Source: Mytilisepta virgata (lineage: Eukaryota; Mollusca; Bivalvia; Mytilida; Mytilidae). From it: 64,000 nucleotides of DNA. The number at the start of each line of letters is the position of its first letter. Position 1 is the stretch's first letter. The translations under genes and the position numbers were made by a program. Shown here piece by piece: positions 53,701 through 61,020 of the stretch. The DNA lies in contig CM051519.1 of assembly GCA_028015205.1 (NCBI GenBank), forward strand, positions 41,459,979-41,523,978. Reading direction: 5' to 3'. A model generated the notes under the pieces. That model did not search any database and was not told where the DNA came from. It saw nothing but the letters and a program-made list of their open reading frames with translations.

Positions 53701-56700
53701 GGATTGTAAGGTGTACATGTCCAACTGGCAGGTGTCATCTGACCTTGACCTCATTTTCATGGTTCAGTGGTTATAGTTAAGTTTTTGTGTTTTGGCCTGT
53801 TTTTCGAATACTGTATGCAATAGGTCTACTATATGTGGTGTATGGAAGGATTGTAAGGTGTACATGTCCAACTGGCAGGTGTCATCTGACCTTGACCTCA
53901 TTTTCGTGGTTCAGTGGTTATAGTTAAGTTTTTGTGTTTTGGCCTGTTTTTCGAATACTGTATGCAATAGGTCTACTGTATTTGGTGTATGGAAGGATTG
54001 TAAGGTGTACATGTCCAACTGCAGGTGTCATATGACCTTTGACCTCATTTTCATGGTTCAGTGGTTATAGTTAAGTTTTTGTGTTTTGGCCTGTTTTTCG
54101 AATACTGTATGCAATAGGTCTATTATATTTGGTGTATGGAAGAATTGTAAGGTGTACATGTCCAACTGGCAGGTGTCATCTGACCTTGACCTAATTTTCA
54201 TGGTTCAGTGGTTATAGTTTAGTTTTTGTGTTTTGGCCTGTTTTTTTCGAATACTATGCAATAGGTCTACTATATTTCGTGTATGGAAGGATTGTAAGGT
54301 GTACATGTCCAACTTGCAGGTGTCATCTGACCTTGACCTAATTTTCATGGTTCAGTGGTTATAGTTAAGTTTTTGTGTTTTGGCCTGTTTTTCGAATACT
54401 GTATGCAATATGTCTGACAGCATTTACTTTCATTAGAAATACACGACAGGTGAGACATTTTTGTGTGTCAACTCTTGTTTTAATTGTTTTGGTTTTTGAT
54501 GGTTGTGCTTATTAATTCATCATTCTATCTTTAACCGGTTTTCCAACATTTTGATATTGAGCACTGTTGAGGAGTTGTCAGTCAACAAATGGCCATACAG
54601 TGCATCAAATTTATTTCAGTATTCTGTGATACATTTTATTGGTAACAGGCATTAAATAAATAGCACACATTTAACAAAAATGAAATGGATATTGTATCTA
54701 AAAAACCAGAGACAGAAAGGAAGGAAATGTCGCAAAAGGCGAGAAATATGTATTACTTTCATGCAGCATAAAATTTTTTAAAACCTTAACCCTTTCCAGG
54801 TGAATGATGCCTCAAGGCATCATGGCCCTTTCCAGCCATTTGTATGCCCCTAATCCTCTCCACTGGTATGTAGATAAACTTTTGCAGTCTTGATTGCAAG
54901 AGAAACATTATAGCTACAGAAGCAGTGACATTTGGGACCCAAATTCACGTGTATGAATTAACAGTGCCATCATTTGTCACAAAGGTTGAATTAAGAGGGA
55001 GGGATGGGCTGCCTTTCGGACCCCAAATGGAATATTGTGGGGTGGGGAAATTTTACTTATGAGTTGTACACTCTGGTTTCCATGGCAACAGGAAGTTCCC
55101 AAAATCAGCAAAAATAGGCATATTTCTGGTGGGGAGGGCTTTTAAAAACAGACAATTTCTAAAAATTAATTCAGGGTTGAAAGTGTTAATAACTTTGCAA
55201 ACTGCAATTAAAATCTTTGGTCTGCAGATACCATATGATATAAACTTTGCAGACATTTACATGTACTTGTCTTGTGACCTTGACTTTATTTTCATGGTTC
55301 ATTGACTCCATAAACATTTGTAAAATTTGCATCATATTTTTGCGATGAAGTCCATTTCTTGGCAACTGTCAACCAAGATGGCCACTACAGTTGAACTTAG
55401 TTTTTACATATGACCCTATGGAAAAATTCAATTAAAAATCTTATTTTCTGAAAGCAATTGGCTAATTGGAAACAGACTTGGTAGCAATGGTCCTTTCAGA
55501 ATTATGTCCAGTAATCTGGACTGTCGAATAACAGACAAACTTTGTTTACCATAGTTCTTTAGCCAAGTCGGCAGCAATGGTCTTAGGTGGTCCTTTTGAC
55601 AAGTGTGTCTGATAATATGAAAGGCTAATCAAGATGGCCACTAAAGCAGATCTTCTTTCAAGATAGGACTATAGGGAAAAGTCACTTTTAAACCTTCTTA
55701 TTGAAACCACAGAGGCAGTTGGAACCTAAATGGGCATCTATGTTTCTTTGGTGCTTTTTCTTAGACTAGTTTGTAGTGGAAAACTGTTTAAAAATGATAC
55801 TGTATATTCAGAAATTTTTTCAAAATCCTCCTGAAAATTTTGGGACAATGGTCCTTACATGGTCCCTTTTCAAATGTGCTTTCTGGCATCAATATTTACA
55901 TTCACTCTGTAGCTAAAGTTTTTAAAACATTAATAACTTTTTTAAACTATCCTGGACTTTTACCAAACTTGGACAGAAGCTTTGTTCATGATCAAAAGAT
56001 AGTATCCAGAGGAAAATTTTGTAAATTTTTTTCTGTATTTTACTTATAAATGGACTTAATTTTTCTCCCAGTTAACATTACATACAGTCTGCAGTTAAAG
56101 ATTTTAAAACATTAATTACTTTCTTAAACCATCCTGGATTTTTGCCAAACTTGGACAGAAGCTTCTTCATGCTCAATAAATAACATGTGGAGAAAAATTA
56201 TGTACATTCCACTATTACACTGAAAACATAGACAACAGCGAAAGAAGGTGAGACACTGGGTCCCATGGAACCCTTACAAATTTTTATCGTATAATGATTG
56301 AACTTTAATAATCTATCAATTGTAAAAAATTCCTTCCCATGATGAAACAGCGACGTCATGAACGTCTGCTAAATCAAGGATTTGACGATAATTGGGTGTT
56401 TTCACAGTAGATTTTGGTCAAAACTAACATCAACAGCCTTGCCCAAAAAGATTTTTTAATATAATGCTTGTCTTACGTAAAAACACATTTCAGTGAAATA
56501 TTTTTTTGGGCAAGGCGGTTGCTCATATCAAAATTTTAATTCAAAGGTCCAAAATAGTGAAATTTGGTGTTTTTCATTGGTTTCTTCAAAAATAGCCATC
56601 TTTGACAGCATAATGCCACTCTTGCAGAAAAGAAAACATGTTCCTTAAAATACAACATTTTAACAGTTCTTAATGATTGCTGAGAGCAGGTATTTCATTA

Positions 56701-59700
56701 CTCTTTGATTTTAGAATTCAAGGGCCAAATATCAGACCAAATCATACCATGTCCTTTCTGAATTTGCATTATTTATGAATTGTTAGCGAAAGCCAGTATA
56801 CATACAAAAAACTTGTATCAAATAGCAAAAGTATGATTGTTATCAAGGGGACATTATCCAAGAAGTTGAAGTTTTGCTTTTCAGGAGGATATTTCAGGAA
56901 ACCACATAGTAGAAATTTTTTTTTTTTCATTTTTTTCTCATTTTCTCTAGATGCAACTGAAATGATAGAAGATTATTTCTATAGAGTATTTAATGACGAA
57001 TATGGTCTCTAAGTCCCTGTTTATGTCTGGCTAGAATTTAAAGCTCTCTTAAGAGTTTCAATTTTAAGAATTATCTTCAGGTGTTTTTGACAGATTTTAG
57101 AGATTGCTTGGGCTTTAAAATGTTATCGCTAATCCCAGCTTGGAATTTGCGCTTTATCTAGCAATCAAATTCTTGCTCAGATAGCCTTATATGGCAATAA
57201 GCCTAAAGAAATAGCCAGTAGTGTAATTTCCTGTCGTAAAAATTTCACCGTGTTATTTTTCTGAGATTTAATTATTTCACCATCTTCTTTCTGTAGTTTA
57301 TTGCGTCTGGCCGGTCAATTTTATTTGTTCAACTTGACTTGGTCAAGATAAGATTTTTGTCACAATTTGAAGTTTATTTACTATCCGGATTGATTTTTTT
57401 GTCTCTGATTTCGTTTGATTATGTACAATTTAAGGAGACTTGAACTTTCCTGTTTCGAAATGATAAAGTCAGTGAATAATAGAATTATAAAATATTGATT
57501 GTCTCGACAAAGGGTCATTTCTTTCCAATCATGTTTGAAACAGGCAGACTTAATTTTTGAGATAATTCTTTTTGTAAATATGATAGGAAATTCATGCGGC
57601 CAATTAAACCGACTATGGTTGCCTTTCATGTCAACAGTTTCAAATTTAATCACTTTGAGAGAGTCGAGTTTAATTCCCTATTAAGTTTGTAGTTTACGGC
57701 AAGAAAGTTCCTGTAAAAATTGATTATTTCATTTTTTAATTTAAACGTGGGATGAATCGGTTGCTGATAGCTGAATTTATGAGAAATCGGTGTTTTTAAT
57801 ATCACATTTATAGTTTTCACAGACCCTATTAATCACGATTATTCAATCATAATTTTGTATTAAATTCCAAATTAAATAAAATGATAGAAAAGATTGATTA
57901 ATTCATTATTGGAAATGTTATAAAAACATAGACGATTAGAATTTCTCCATTTTATCTTTCTGTGTATTAATCATTTTCTCCAAGAAAAGAAAAAATAGAA
58001 ACCAGACTTTTTAATATGTTTTATTTTAAATCATTTATTGTTGAAAATAGGTATTAATTTCTTTTTCCATGTCATGTTTAAGAATTTATGTGTCTATGCC
58101 TTAATTGTTTTTATCCAAATAAGATCTTGTGTTGTGAAATTGTATATATATAATGCCTTTACCATTTCCAATTTTGTTTAATCAAATTATATTCTACATT
58201 GTATTTTGAAATAAATAAATTATGACACAATATGTTCCGTTGAGAATACATGGAAATTTTATAAAAATTCTACTGATTATATTCACATTAATTGTTTGAT
58301 TGTCTCTTTATAGAGTTATATATTGTCATCAGTAGAATTCGTTTTAGACAAAAATGTTCAGAACATTTTGACCGTCAGTTTTAACAAATCATTGAGATAA
58401 CAAATTTATTTACTGTGTATTTTTTCAAAAGTTTTAAAGGGGGTTCCAATGAAAAAAAAAACTGGTTAATAGTTTAGTGAAGTATAGCATGCGATGGGCA
58501 GTTGGGAAGCTGGGTAATCAGATGGGAGAGTTGTTCTAAGAACCAATGAAAGAAAATCTTGTTTAATTAAAATCACTTTTACAGTGCATTTCTTGTGAAA
58601 TGAATTTTTGGCCACTTCTTCACTGTCAGAGTATCCATGGAGAACTTCCATTCTTCGAGTTGAGACGACCGATTGGAAACCACTTCACATGCACTCGTCT
58701 TCACTCGGTATGACGTCCAATGAGAATCCTTAATACATTCACGTGACCTATCAAAAGTAATATTACTATAACTTTTCAGTTGTTCATACTGAAAATACCT
58801 AGGTGTGCGAGGCCTAAAACCCCTGTTTTTACGGGACAAATGTCACAGTTTTATAGAGTGGTTGTCAGACTGTTTGAGTTTAGAAGACTCTGGACAAATA
58901 TCAGTTTTATAAAGTGTTTGTCAGACTGTTTGAATTTAGAAGACTCGGGGCAGATGTCAGAGTTTTGTAAAGTGGTTGTCAGACTGTTTGAATTTAGAAG
59001 ACTCAGGACAAATGTTGGAGTTTTATAAAGTGGTAGTCAGTGTCACTGTTTTATCTGAGATAAGGACAATCAGAATTCCTGCAACTGCTCTTATCATTGT
59101 TTTGGTCAAGGAGAGTCAGCACTGTTTTAAATAGTGAGAGTTAGTCCTGTTTGTGTTATATCAGTTTTTGAGGTCAGAAAAGTCAGAATAACTGCAACTG
59201 TTTTTATTGTTTTAGTTAAGGAGAGTCAGCACTAACTGACTAGGTTGTAGATTTTGAGAGTCCTGTTTTGTGTTTTATCAGTGTCAGAGATAGTACAGTC
59301 TCAGTCAAAAGTTTTGTGACTGTTCTTATCAGAGGAAGTTGGAGTTTTTGTGATTGTTTAATACATCCGTTAATGAGATCAGGACAGTCAGAGCATACTT
59401 TTGTGTGACTGTTCTTATCAGAAGTTTAGATAATGTATGAGAGTACTATTGTGACTTTCTAAACTGATGTTGGATAGAGTCATTGCTGTTGTGACTGTTT
59501 TGTGACTATTCTCATTATATACTGAGAAACTGTGTGTGTTCTAAAAGAATTTGGCAAAGATTTGTTTTGTAACTGTTTGGTTACATTTTGAGCCGATGAT
59601 AAATTGAAATTATCCTAATCAGAGTACAAGAATAAAAAGTTCAGACTTTGAAAAAATATTTTTAGTACGTACATATGTCAACATGATTCAGTTGCATATT

Positions 59701-61011
59701 TTTTTCAGTTGGTCAGAATATAGAAGAGAATAACAGGGCTACAGAGGAGAAAGAAAGTGATGTTTATGAAGTGAAAGGAAGTGATGAAAGAGGAAGTGGA
59801 GATGATCAGAACAGTGATTTGGAAGATGAGAACAGAAGTGGAGATGAAATGGGTAGAGACACACAGTCATCTGACAGGTAACAGGAATATATATAATAAA
59901 AAAATATAAATAAGAAATTTCATTAGTGTAGAGATGAATGAAATTTTAAGGAGTCAAATTTTTTGAATGAGTTTGAATTTACTGCTATAGATGATGTAGG
60001 CAATAAATACACTTGTACCGCTGTTAATGGAAGATTTAAGATATATGGACCAGATATATCCTGTCGTGATTCTTCCGAATGACCCGGATGTTCCATACAT
60101 CGTAATGGCAATGCCCTTGGTAATTATCGGCAAACTTTGGAAATGTAATATACATTTTTTGTACATAACATTTTCATAAACCCCGCATACAACAACAAAG
60201 TTTGTTTCATCTTGAGAAAGGAATATCTGCACGATGCTTTCTTTAAACTTTTGATTAAAGTTATTTTTAATCAAAAAGAAATTTAAATATTTACGCTAAT
60301 GATCTAATAATGATCAGAATCGTAAAATTTGTGAAAACTAAGGAGTATCTCCTTCGTGCATAGCTCTGTCCTTAGATGGTTTTGGCTTTATGCCCTTTGG
60401 TAATTTGGGTATTTTTAATTAGCTCTTCAACTTTTTGGATTGTTGTTTTGGTTTTCAACATTTTAGGTCATGAGCACAACTGATGAGTCGTAAATCGACG
60501 AAATGTGCACATCTTGTATACCAAAATTGGTATCAAAGTATTTATTATGGCAGTATAGCTTAAATATTCTGTATATGATTCTGGCAAAAGTTATGCAAGG
60601 TAAGAGCTCTGTTATTACTTTTTTCGTAAAAGTCATAAAATGGAGAATTCTATTTTACATGTTGATAAAACTAAATCTTTGTTTAGTGTTAAATATATCA
60701 GTAGACTTTCATATTTGTCTAGTGAAGTTGGTGAAGCACAGGCAGATGAATTGGAGGAAGGAGATACTTTATCTGATGTTGAAGAAGATGTAGATGAAAA
60801 CGGATCAGGCAAAGATGATGATGAAGATGAAAGATCAGAAGATGGTGACACATCAATGAAGAGTGATGAGGAAGTGTCATCAGATGAAAGTGTTGAAGAA
60901 CAAGAAGATGAAAAAGATGAAAGTGATGTTGAAAATGACAAAGTTAAAGATACACTTGAGGAGATTTGTGAGAAAGAAGTAACTGAAGAGGAAAAGGACA
61001 ATGTTGTCAAG
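32573..61011 (+). CDS. CAAP1: CAAP1-like gene, six coding exons seen, 3' end outside window
   Basis: The coding sequence joins 32573-32707, 36980-37135, 45209-45293, 45977-46042, 59709-59877 and 60723-61011. Every junction has GT-AG borders and the phases fit (0, 0, 1, 1, 2, 0), giving 300 codons without a stop. The product has a Lys/Arg-rich N-terminus, a conserved helical core (residues about 54-126) and a long Asp/Glu/Ser-rich tail. The core matches my memory of vertebrate CAAP1: YIKDHQEMNEQLFHCL, then LQKYVPEVLK followed by ELTSEELKKRCLEHLEIMSK. CAAP1 is known in humans as an anti-apoptotic protein that restrains the intrinsic pathway through a caspase-10-linked route; the role in this animal is inferred. 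Human CAAP1 is about 360 residues and ends in a conserved charged helix that I do not find here, so at least one more exon should lie downstream. Introns are 4.3, 8.1, 0.7, 13.7 and 0.8 kb and full of repeats. Confidence 0.88.
32818..33830 (+). repeat. ~147-bp tandem monomer element in CAAP1 intron 1
   Basis: The head is TTTTTGTCTCACCAGCGATG with GTCGCAAAGGTGAGATATAG. Seven monomers then begin near 32931, 33041, 33188, 33332, 33477, 33609 and 33760. They carry GGTGGGTACATGTCAGTCTG and CTTTTGACCTTGACCTCAAT. It starts 110 bases after exon 1 of the CAAP1-like gene. Confidence 0.9.
34357..34560 (+). repeat. 110-bp tandem duplication
   Basis: AATGTATACCCTTTTTAAAA begins at 34357 and again at 34467. 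The two copies are nearly identical through TAGAAATGACTTGGAC. Confidence 0.9.
36300..36894 (+). repeat. ~175-bp tandem element with hairpin and CTAGTTTT end
   Basis: TCCGCAACTCCTCCTAAACC begins units near 36308, 36483, 36657 and 36832. The end is GTGAGCTACGCTCAC (a 6-bp stem with a 3-base loop, 36869-36883) followed by AGTATTTCTAGTTTT. The repeat at 63.76 kb shares the monomer text. It ends 85 bases before exon 2. Confidence 0.85.
36980..37135 (+). CDS. CAAP1: CAAP1-like, coding exon 2 (conserved core, first half)
   Basis: The exon has 52 codons in phase 0-0. It starts with an acidic stretch (SRKMEDDDSDLDLDKELLP) followed by the conserved part IGDYIKDHQEMNEQLFHCL and LQKYVPEVLK. The human counterpart, as I recall it, has a SFYISDKKEMLQQCF-like block and LQKMLPDVLK in the same order, which is the main reason for the CAAP1 call. 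The acceptor region reads CCCAGAGCAG and offers three AG dinucleotides. Only the first, with the exon starting at 36980, keeps the frame open; the other two meet a stop within a few codons. The donor is AAG|gtatat. It lies 85 bases downstream of the end of a ~175-bp tandem repeat element (36.30-36.89 kb). Confidence 0.92.
37785..39445 (+). mobile_element. SINE (family A) carrying an internal minisatellite
   Basis: The left flank of the minisatellite aligns to the body of SINE family A: GACTTTAAAACTGGCTTTTG against GACATTAAAATTGGTATTTG, then GATGATATGTCTTCTTGC. The right flank matches its 3' end (ATTGTCACTGTATACTTAAC against GTTGTCACTGGACGTTAAAC in the 24.2 kb copy). The element is therefore one SINE copy with about 1.4 kb of extra repeats inside. 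Confidence 0.7.
37988..39378 (+). repeat. 30/32-bp minisatellite, about 45 copies
   Basis: The unit is CAGTACAAAGCAGGGTTCAT then ATTCATATCA. From 38485 on, 32-bp units with an extra CA mix with 30-bp units, and a block of roughly 400-430 bp is repeated (38461 onward and 38893 onward). Because the unit has no stops, long open frames of up to 410 codons appear in several frames; these are not genes. Confidence 0.97.
39490..39531 (+). repeat. Solo tail with hairpin and CTAG
   Basis: AAATGAGCGACAAAGGCTCA then AAGGAGCCTCTAGTTTT matches the family tail (stem AGGCTC/GAGCCT). Confidence 0.5.
40380..40763 (+). repeat. AGGTGAGC-family element, 5'-truncated
   Basis: The body has TCATCACTTGGCGTCTGTCG, a GTCGTCGTCGTC run and TCTGAAACTACTAAGATGGC. 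The tail is CCAGGTGAGCGATACAGGCT, hairpin GGCTC/GAGCC, then CTCTAGTTTTTT. This is the clearest tail in the window. The reverse-strand open frame at 40375-40563 is not a gene. Confidence 0.75.
41631..41660 (+). repeat. GGCA microsatellite
   Basis: A run of GGCA/CAGG tetranucleotides, about seven copies. Confidence 0.9.
41670..42100 (+). mobile_element. Dispersed element with long hairpin, copy 2
   Basis: Homologous to 29920-30450. Hairpin arms lie at 41993-42020 and 42057-42084 and have the same unpaired A as copy 1. One base pair differs from copy 1 on both arms in a matching way. Confidence 0.6.
42101..44799. other. Intron sequence, little recognised
   Basis: A repeat fragment near 43055 (AAGGTGAGACAAATTTAAAT then GTCTACACTGG) and GGGAGATAA words at 43151 and 43183 are all I can name. 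Confidence 0.4.
44800..45095 (-). mobile_element. SINE (family A-like), reverse orientation
   Basis: Read on the reverse strand, it has a tRNA-like head TGTGGTAGCATGCTTCATTT, a B box GGTTGTGGGTTCGATC, then GGATAACGTGTCTTCCCTTA and TCAACATGTCCTTATTCTCA. These match the body order of SINE family A. It lies about 115 bases upstream of CAAP1-like exon 3. Confidence 0.7.
45124..45185 (+). repeat. Truncated AGCTCACC-family head beside exon 3
   Basis: TTAGCTTGCCTGGCCAAAAG then GTGTGAGCTTTTGCTATCAC is a family head cut off after about 60 bases. It ends 24 bases before exon 3. Confidence 0.7.
45209..45293 (+). CDS. CAAP1: CAAP1-like, coding exon 3 (conserved core, second half)
   Basis: The exon is 85 bases, enters in phase 0 and leaves in phase 1. 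It encodes ELTSEELKKRCLEHLEIMSK then KRIRRILAG, which continues directly from the VLK at the end of exon 2. It parallels the human CSIEEIKKLCQEQLELLSEKKILKILEG segment, so this is the most diagnostic exon of the gene. The acceptor is TTTTTGATATTGTAG and the donor is GCAG|gtaata. A truncated dispersed repeat head (about 45124-45185) stops right before the polypyrimidine tract, and a reverse-strand SINE lies just upstream of that, so this acceptor is hemmed in by transposed DNA. Confidence 0.93.
45977..46042 (+). CDS. CAAP1: CAAP1-like, coding exon 4
   Basis: This 66-base exon is in phase 1-1. Joined to exon 3 it reads GDDPSMISSSGTEEESSADD then QE. The human protein continues after ILEG with an acidic DNGMDSDMEEEADD-like stretch, so position and character agree. 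The acceptor is AAATTTTCAG and the donor is GAAG|gtaaac, both good. It is followed by the longest intron of the gene (13.7 kb), where a possible phase-compatible cassette exon is noted at 46339-46458. Confidence 0.88.
46339..46458 (+). CDS. Possible cassette exon in CAAP1-like intron 4
   Basis: This stretch of exactly 120 bases is bordered by TTGTAG and GTAG|gttgtg. It fits the phase 1 of the flanking introns, so its inclusion would add 40 residues without changing the frame. The peptide is basic and includes RMKPRAWDERLKRKNYGRRF. I do not recognise it, and it is unlike the acidic residues on either side. The acceptor has a weak pyrimidine tract and the donor is only moderate. It may instead be a chance open stretch or a fragment of a dead element. 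Confidence 0.22.
46459..47977. other. Intron sequence, nothing recognised
   Basis: AT-rich sequence without named features. Confidence 0.4.
47978..47996. repeat. 19-base palindrome
   Basis: ATCACTTAAATTAAGTGAT has perfect 9-base arms around one A. It lies just upstream of a dispersed repeat. Confidence 0.7.
48000..48365 (+). repeat. Dispersed mytilid repeat (GGGGCCAGCTGAAG type)
   Basis: TATTCCACATTGGCTAGAGG, GGGGCCAGCTGAAGCCCTGA and GACACATTCCCCGTTTCCAT appear in this order. I recall this text as one of the most frequent interspersed repeats in Mytilus. It is probably a retroelement 3' segment; its coding part is absent here. Confidence 0.75.
48366..49910. other. Intron sequence, nothing recognised
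   Basis: No exon or repeat named. Confidence 0.4.
49911..50186. mobile_element. 276-bp MITE with perfect 19-bp inverted ends
   Basis: The left end TAAGGTATCCGGACCATAA (49911-49929) is the exact inverse of 50168-50186. The flanks allow either a TA duplication or a TTAA duplication (TTAA|GGTATCC), so the source could be Tc1/mariner or piggyBac type. The 92-codon open frame across it is not a gene. A decayed reverse copy is at about 59990-60285. Confidence 0.9.
50187..51500. other. Intron sequence, nothing recognised
   Basis: AT-rich sequence without named features. Confidence 0.4.
51514..52152 (-). mobile_element. tRNA-derived SINE (family B), interrupted by SINE A
   Basis: On the reverse strand the tRNA-like head contains TGGTCTAGG (A box) and GAGTTCGAATCTC (B box). 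The body has CCTCCACCAACAAAAACTGG and CCGCCACGAAATAGCGAAAT, then an AAAC-rich tail. The 13-base direct repeat GTGTGCACCAGGT at 51501-51513 and 52153-52165 is its target site duplication. SINE A sits within its head. Confidence 0.88.
51767..52126 (+). mobile_element. tRNA-derived SINE (family A), inserted in SINE B
   Basis: The A-box region CAGTGGTCTCTTGGTAGC and the B box AGATTCGATCC are intact enough for pol III. The tail is CACTGGACGTTAAACAACAA and a CATC run. The direct repeat CCTAGACCATTT at 51755-51766 and 52127-52138 is its target site duplication. The 88- and 69-codon open frames here are parts of the SINE. Confidence 0.92.
53264..54477 (+). repeat. 147-bp tandem monomer element in CAAP1 intron 4
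   Basis: The head is CTGTCGAGCCTGTGACTTTA with GTCGCAGAAAGCTCGACATA and CGGCGGCGGC. Monomers start near 53690, 53838, 53984, 54131 and 54278 (spacings 148, 146, 147, 147). They contain GTGTATGGAAGGATTGTAAG and GACCTTGACCTCATTTTCAT. The tail is CGACAGGTGAGACATTTTTG, then TGTGTCAACTCTTGTTTT. Confidence 0.92.
54715..56275 (+). repeat. Composite dispersed repeat region
   Basis: It starts with a head like that at 32.8 kb (ATGTCGCAAAAGGCGAGAAA). Next comes a palindrome ATGATGCCT/AGGCATCAT (54804-54823), then body text shared with 40.4 kb (GACCCTATGGAAAAATTCAA), and two ~181-bp units with AAACTTGGACAGAAGCTT (about 55969 and 56150). The end is AAGGTGAGACACTGGGTCCC with ATGGAACCC, a near palindrome. 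Confidence 0.65.
56276..58850. other. Intron sequence, nothing recognised
   Basis: Short open frames at 57381-57684 and 58466-58839 have no recognisable domain or splice context. Confidence 0.4.
58851..59620 (+). repeat. ~57-bp repeats grading into T/G-rich degenerate repeats
   Basis: TGTCAGACTGTTTGAATTTA recurs at about 58863, 58919 and 58977 with AGAAGACTC after it. Beyond 59040 the words GTCAG, ACTGTTTT and GAGAGTCAGCACT keep recurring irregularly to about 59620. The stretch is C-poor on this strand and ends about 90 bases before exon 5. Confidence 0.7.
59709..59877 (+). CDS. CAAP1: CAAP1-like, coding exon 5 (acidic linker)
   Basis: The exon is 169 bases, enters in phase 1 and leaves in phase 2. 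It encodes VGQNIEENNRATEEKESDVY and then a Glu/Asp/Ser/Gly-rich run ending RDTQSSD. The acceptor is strong (a TTTTTTTCAG tract) and the donor is ACAG|gtaaca. Acidic, Ser-rich low-complexity sequence of this kind occupies the middle of known CAAP1 proteins, but there is no position-by-position conservation, so assignment to this gene rests on phase, splice sites and composition. The 750 bases upstream are an unusual T/G-rich repeat region (58.85-59.62 kb). Confidence 0.8.
59990..60285 (-). mobile_element. Decayed reverse copy of the 49.9 kb MITE
   Basis: On the reverse strand it reads ATTTCCAAAGTTTGCCGATA, then ATTACCAAGGGC and GTATGGAACATCCGGG. These match the interior of 49911-50186 in order. 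The ends are too decayed to define. Confidence 0.7.
60723..61011 (+). CDS. CAAP1: CAAP1-like, coding exon 6 (strongly acidic)
   Basis: The exon is 289 bases, enters in phase 2 and ends in phase 0. Of its 97 residues, 46 are Asp or Glu. It begins SEVGEAQADELEEGDTLSDV and ends EEEKDNVVK. The acceptor chosen is TATTTGTCTAG at 60722. A second acceptor at 60695 (TTTAG) is also open and phase-compatible, and would add nine residues including YISRLSYLS. The donor is AAG|gtttgt at 61012. If that donor is skipped, the frame reads two more residues (Val-Cys) and stops at 61018-61020, giving a shorter protein without the conserved CAAP1 C-terminal helix. No later CAAP1 exon is visible to 64000. Confidence 0.8.
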
Positions 61012-61020
61012 GTTTGTTAA

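Noticed and set aside
60633..61010. Reverse-strand open frame of 125 codons, very Ser-rich
   Set aside because: It is the antisense of the acidic CAAP1 exon 6; GAT/GAA codons read backwards give Ser and Phe.
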